Of a stretch of 7,983 bases of DNA, positions 6,555 through 7,983 are shown piece by piece (position 1 is the stretch's first letter; each line of letters starts with the position of its first letter). The DNA is taken from contig JBFMFD010000120.1 of the NCBI GenBank assembly GCA_040752255.1, positions 1-7,983 on the forward strand, written 5' to 3'. A program made the translations under genes and the position numbers. Origin of the DNA: J051 sp040752255 (GTDB lineage: Bacteria; Armatimonadota; Fimbriimonadia; Fimbriimonadales; ATM1). The notes beneath the pieces were generated by a model. That model worked only from the letters and a program-made list of their open reading frames with translations, was not told the DNA's origin and did not search any database.

Positions 6555-7039
6555 CACGGCGACTCGTTCCTTGATTGACTTGCGTACCGCCTCCACAGCG
6601 CCACTCCGTGCACCACGTGACGTCCCGTGACAAACGCGCAAATATAGATCCCACCCCTGAGCAAGTCGTTCTCGTTCGGGTCTATGGGACCGAGTAGAGC
6701 GCAAAGCCCCAGCATCATCAGCCACGCAGACACAATGAAAAATGCCGGCAAATATAGTATCATCCATGTGCGTCTTCGCTCCTCAGGAGGGACGTGTTGC
6801 TTTGTGAGGTCAACGATCGTATCAACGTCCGAGGACCAACGCTCAACCACGATACCCAGGGCCAAGCCAAGCACGCCACTGCCGATGGAGGGCCAAAAAA
6901 CGTCGTCAAGATAGAACCCAGCAACAATCGCCAGAATTGCAAGAGATGTGGGGATTCCTGGTGAGGTGAACTCGTTCCAGAGCACTGTCGGAATCCTGAT
7001 TCCGCCGCCCGGCTGTCTACCCTCAGGACGATGTTGCAT
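6554..7039 (-). CDS. Hypothetical four-helix membrane protein
   Basis: I do not recognise this 161-residue protein. Likely membrane helices lie at about 30-46, 49-65, 93-117 and 128-148. A charged loop (about 66-92, with DVDTIVDLTK and PPEERRR) lies between the two helix pairs, and a basic tail (RRYASQSRNESP) suggests a cytoplasmic C-terminus. The ATG at 7039 has AGGT seven bases upstream, and that site overlaps the stop codon of the preceding gene. Its TGA overlaps the Rhs ATG as TGATG, pointing to coupled translation with the Rhs protein. The gene is markedly lower in G+C than the ATP synthase genes (28 of 60 bases at 6721-6780, counted by hand), consistent with a different origin. It may be an immunity or export partner of the Rhs tail, but nothing in the sequence proves either. 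Confidence 0.78.
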   Translation of the reverse strand: MQHRPEGRQPGGGIRIPTVLWNEFTSPGIPTSLAILAIVAGFYLDDVFWPSIGSGVLGLALGIVVERWSSDVDTIVDLTKQHVPPEERRRTWMILYLPAFFIVSAWLMMLGLCALLGPIDPNENDLLRGGIYICAFVTGRHVVHGVALWRRYASQSRNESP

Positions 7040-7046
7040 TTCAATG

Positions 7047-7050
7047 ACCT
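7047..7050 (-). promoter_or_regulatory. Ribosome binding site overlapping a stop codon
   Basis: On the minus strand AGGT begins inside the TAG stop (7051-7049) of the exported-protein gene and lies seven bases before the ATG at 7039. It supports that start for the four-helix membrane protein and translation linked to the upstream gene. Confidence 0.5.
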
Positions 7051-7642
7051 ACGCGCCGCCAATCTGCAGAGGGGGCCTCCACGCCTTCCCGACGTTCACT
7101 AGGCTGCGAACAATACGCTCGACATCCGCCAGCGCCTCAACGGTTGGCGCGTCAGCGAAGTCCACCGTCAACATCATCAAGCAGCTGCGTGCATCATCCA
7201 CCACATAAACCGCCATCTTGTAGCTTACACTCGGCTCGGCGCGATTGCTAACCGGGCGCACCATCAGGCAAGCTGTCCACTCCCTAAACTGGATCACCTT
7301 GGTGTACTCAAGCCACTTCTGCTCAGCGACTTCCCGGAAGTCGCTGAAGGAACGCTTGACCAACGATGATTCTTCTTCCGTCCGTGCACAGAACGGAATA
7401 TCGACGCGGAGATTGGCCTTGTCAGGGCCGGCAACGGAGAGCCCTGATAGCACCTGCAAGCCGTCGGCACGCACTTCCGCAACCTGCCGCGGCTTCCAAC
7501 CTGGGGGCAGAGTCAGTTCAAAGGAGAACTCGGATGCTGACCTCGCCACCCATGCTACTCGGGTCGTCTCAGACTGCTGGATCAAGGTCCCGGCTGCGAA
7601 AAGGGCGCATACGACACACGTCGTTGTGGTCACCATGCTCAT
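7049..7642 (-). CDS. Putative exported protein, PsbP/DcrB-like
   Basis: From the ATG at 7642 the protein has 197 residues. Residues 4-22 form a hydrophobic leader (VTTTTCVVCALFAAGTL) that looks like a signal peptide, although it lacks strong positive charge at the N-terminus. The mature part has the alternating strand/helix layout of PsbP/DcrB-type folds: FSFELTLPPGW (39-49), a strand NLRVDIPF (77-84), a helix rich in Glu/Lys (about 98-113), the strands VIQFREWTACLMV (116-128) and YKMAVYVV (141-148), then SCLMMLTVDF and a final helix ending IVRSLVNVGK. The fold assignment is by eye. The start is chosen because ATG 7642 forms an ATGA overlap with the previous stop; GTG at 7648 is an alternative adding two residues. 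It probably sits in the periplasm or on the cell surface. Function unknown. Confidence 0.75.
   Translation of the reverse strand: MSMVTTTTCVVCALFAAGTLIQQSETTRVAWVARSASEFSFELTLPPGWKPRQVAEVRADGLQVLSGLSVAGPDKANLRVDIPFCARTEEESSLVKRSFSDFREVAEQKWLEYTKVIQFREWTACLMVRPVSNRAEPSVSYKMAVYVVDDARSCLMMLTVDFADAPTVEALADVERIVRSLVNVGKAWRPPLQIGGA
7323..7347. repeat. 25-base near-perfect palindrome inside a coding region
   Basis: The arms are TCAGCGACTTCC at 7323-7334 and its exact reverse complement at 7336-7347, around a single centre base (7335). It lies within the exported-protein gene, where it encodes part of the FSDFREVAE segment. As DNA it has the symmetry expected of an operator or other dimeric protein site; as RNA it would form a very stable hairpin after losing a few central pairs. 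No T-run follows on either strand, so a terminator is not supported. Confidence 0.8.
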
Positions 7643-7914
7643 GGGCACCCCGCATAGCAGTTAGGATGCCCCGCCAGGCACCTAAGGACTGCAGCATCAC
7701 CCGCTTTAGGTGCCTTGAGCGACACCTTGCAGACGCATGATACGTACTTCAGAACGCACCATTCCTCACAGTATCGTTCACGCGGCATCGAGCACAGATC
7801 GCCGGTGCAGTTGCCGATGTAGAAGTCAATCAACTTCGCCAGCGAGCAGCCGTCCCGGAGAAGCGACCCCGCCTCGGCGGCGGGGCGGCGGGTCCGAAGT
7901 CGCGCAGCTACCAT
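7639..7914 (-). CDS. Small cysteine-rich hypothetical protein
   Basis: This 91-residue protein has ten cysteines (23, 36, 41, 49, 53, 60, 62, 79, 86, 90), with clusters such as YCEEWC and SCVCK, and ends CYAGCP. I do not recognise a family, and the spacing does not match a standard zinc ribbon or ferredoxin pattern. There is no signal peptide; the N-terminus is Arg/Ala-rich (MVAARLRTRRPAAEAG) and is read from a GC-rich hairpin, so the true start may be further downstream. AGGAG lies 12 bases before the ATG at 7914. The stop overlaps the next start as ATGA. The C-E-E-W-C spacing resembles C-D-D-L-C in the Rhs tail, so it may be a displaced Rhs tail piece, a small metal-binding protein or a disulfide-rich effector. 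Upstream, in-frame stops at 7945-7947 and just after close the frame. Confidence 0.55.
   Translation of the reverse strand: MVAARLRTRRPAAEAGSLLRDGCSLAKLIDFYIGNCTGDLCSMPRERYCEEWCVLKYVSCVCKVSLKAPKAGDAAVLRCLAGHPNCYAGCP
7676..7715. repeat. 10-base perfect inverted repeat with 20-base loop
   Basis: AGGCACCTAA at 7676-7685 is the exact reverse complement of TTAGGTGCCT at 7706-7715. It lies inside the 3' part of the Cys-rich gene, upstream of its ATGA junction with the exported-protein gene. It could form an mRNA hairpin that affects coupled translation, or act as a protein site. There is no adjacent T-run. Confidence 0.65.
7867..7885. repeat. GC-rich hairpin at the 5' end of the Cys-rich gene
   Basis: CCCCGCC (7867-7873) pairs with GGCGGGG (7879-7885) around a five-base loop. 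A further GGCGGGTC follows at 7887-7894 and could compete for pairing with GACCCCGCC at 7865-7873. The element covers codons near the N-terminus of the 91-residue protein and may be a dispersed palindromic repeat rather than protein-coding sequence. Confidence 0.5.
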
Positions 7915-7968
7915 CGCCTCACCCTGCTCCTATCTTACCCTTCACTACGAGCGAGTGGGGCGGCGGGT
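7882..7968. repeat. 12-base direct repeat flanking the Cys-rich gene start
   Basis: GGGGCGGCGGGT occurs at 7882-7893 and again at 7957-7968, 75 bases apart. Between the copies are the start codon and ribosome binding site of the Cys-rich gene. The stretch 7915-7983 otherwise holds no supported gene; a short open frame there (ending at a TAA near 7937-7939) could be the end of an upstream gene, but it is too short to call. Confidence 0.45.
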
Positions 7969-7983
7969 TTCACCGCCATCCTC

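Noticed and set aside
6555..6767. Upstream extension of the Rhs frame to an ATG at 6767
   Set aside because: This part lacks Rhs motifs and overlaps the C-terminal half of a convincing membrane-protein gene in another frame; the TGATG start at 6554 explains the data better.
6989..7004. CGGAATC/GATTCCG dyad near the start of the four-helix membrane-protein gene
   Set aside because: Seven-base arms with a two-base centre are plausible by chance in a window this size, and they lie in coding sequence.

Overview
The window is bacterial and contains two regions on opposite strands. Positions 1-4673 (+ strand) hold most of an F-type ATP synthase operon. Positions 4584-7914 (- strand) hold six tightly packed accessory genes built around a short Rhs/YD-repeat protein. 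The core operon is GC-rich (42 of 60 bases G+C at 2521-2580, counted by hand). Parts of the accessory region are much less so (28 of 60 at 6721-6780), which suggests acquired or mosaic DNA. The phylum cannot be fixed from the sequence. A free-living, moderately high-GC bacterium is likely; Armatimonadota (Fimbriimonadia-like) is only a weak guess.

ATP synthase region: atpB (5' end missing), atpE, atpF, atpH, atpA and atpG follow the usual bacterial order a-c-b-delta-alpha-gamma with gaps or overlaps of a few to about 30 bases. They encode the membrane rotor/stator (a, c, b), the peripheral-stalk cap (delta), the non-catalytic hexamer subunit (alpha) and the central stalk (gamma). The catalytic beta (atpD) and epsilon (atpC) genes that normally follow gamma are not here. 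The next gene points the other way and overlaps the end of atpG by 90 bases. The cell must encode beta and epsilon elsewhere, so the operon is either naturally split or was interrupted by the accessory cassette. The c subunit has a long C-terminal tail and a partial sodium-type ion site, and the b subunit has an extra N-terminal hydrophobic segment.

Accessory region, in its transcription direction (7914 down to 4584): a 91-residue protein with ten cysteines; an exported protein with a PsbP/DcrB-like look; a four-helix membrane protein; a 269-residue Rhs core with a Cys-rich, glycine-zipper C-terminal tail; a protein with four membrane helices plus a BamE-like C-terminal domain; and a three-helix membrane protein. 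Junctions are ATGA overlap, 9-base gap, TGATG overlap, 3-base gap and 51-base gap, so this reads as one transcription unit. The Rhs core followed directly by a variable tail and then a small membrane protein resembles a polymorphic toxin/immunity cassette. The toxin and immunity roles are inference.

Non-coding structure: a 25-base near-perfect palindrome at 7323-7347, a 10-base perfect inverted repeat at 7676-7715, and a GC-rich hairpin with a 12-base direct repeat at 7867-7968, all at the 5' end of the accessory unit. No gene-free stretch exceeds 300 bases. I see nothing else convincing in 7915-7983 or in the 51-base gap 5088-5138. No tRNA, rRNA, CRISPR array, transposase or convincing intrinsic terminator was seen.
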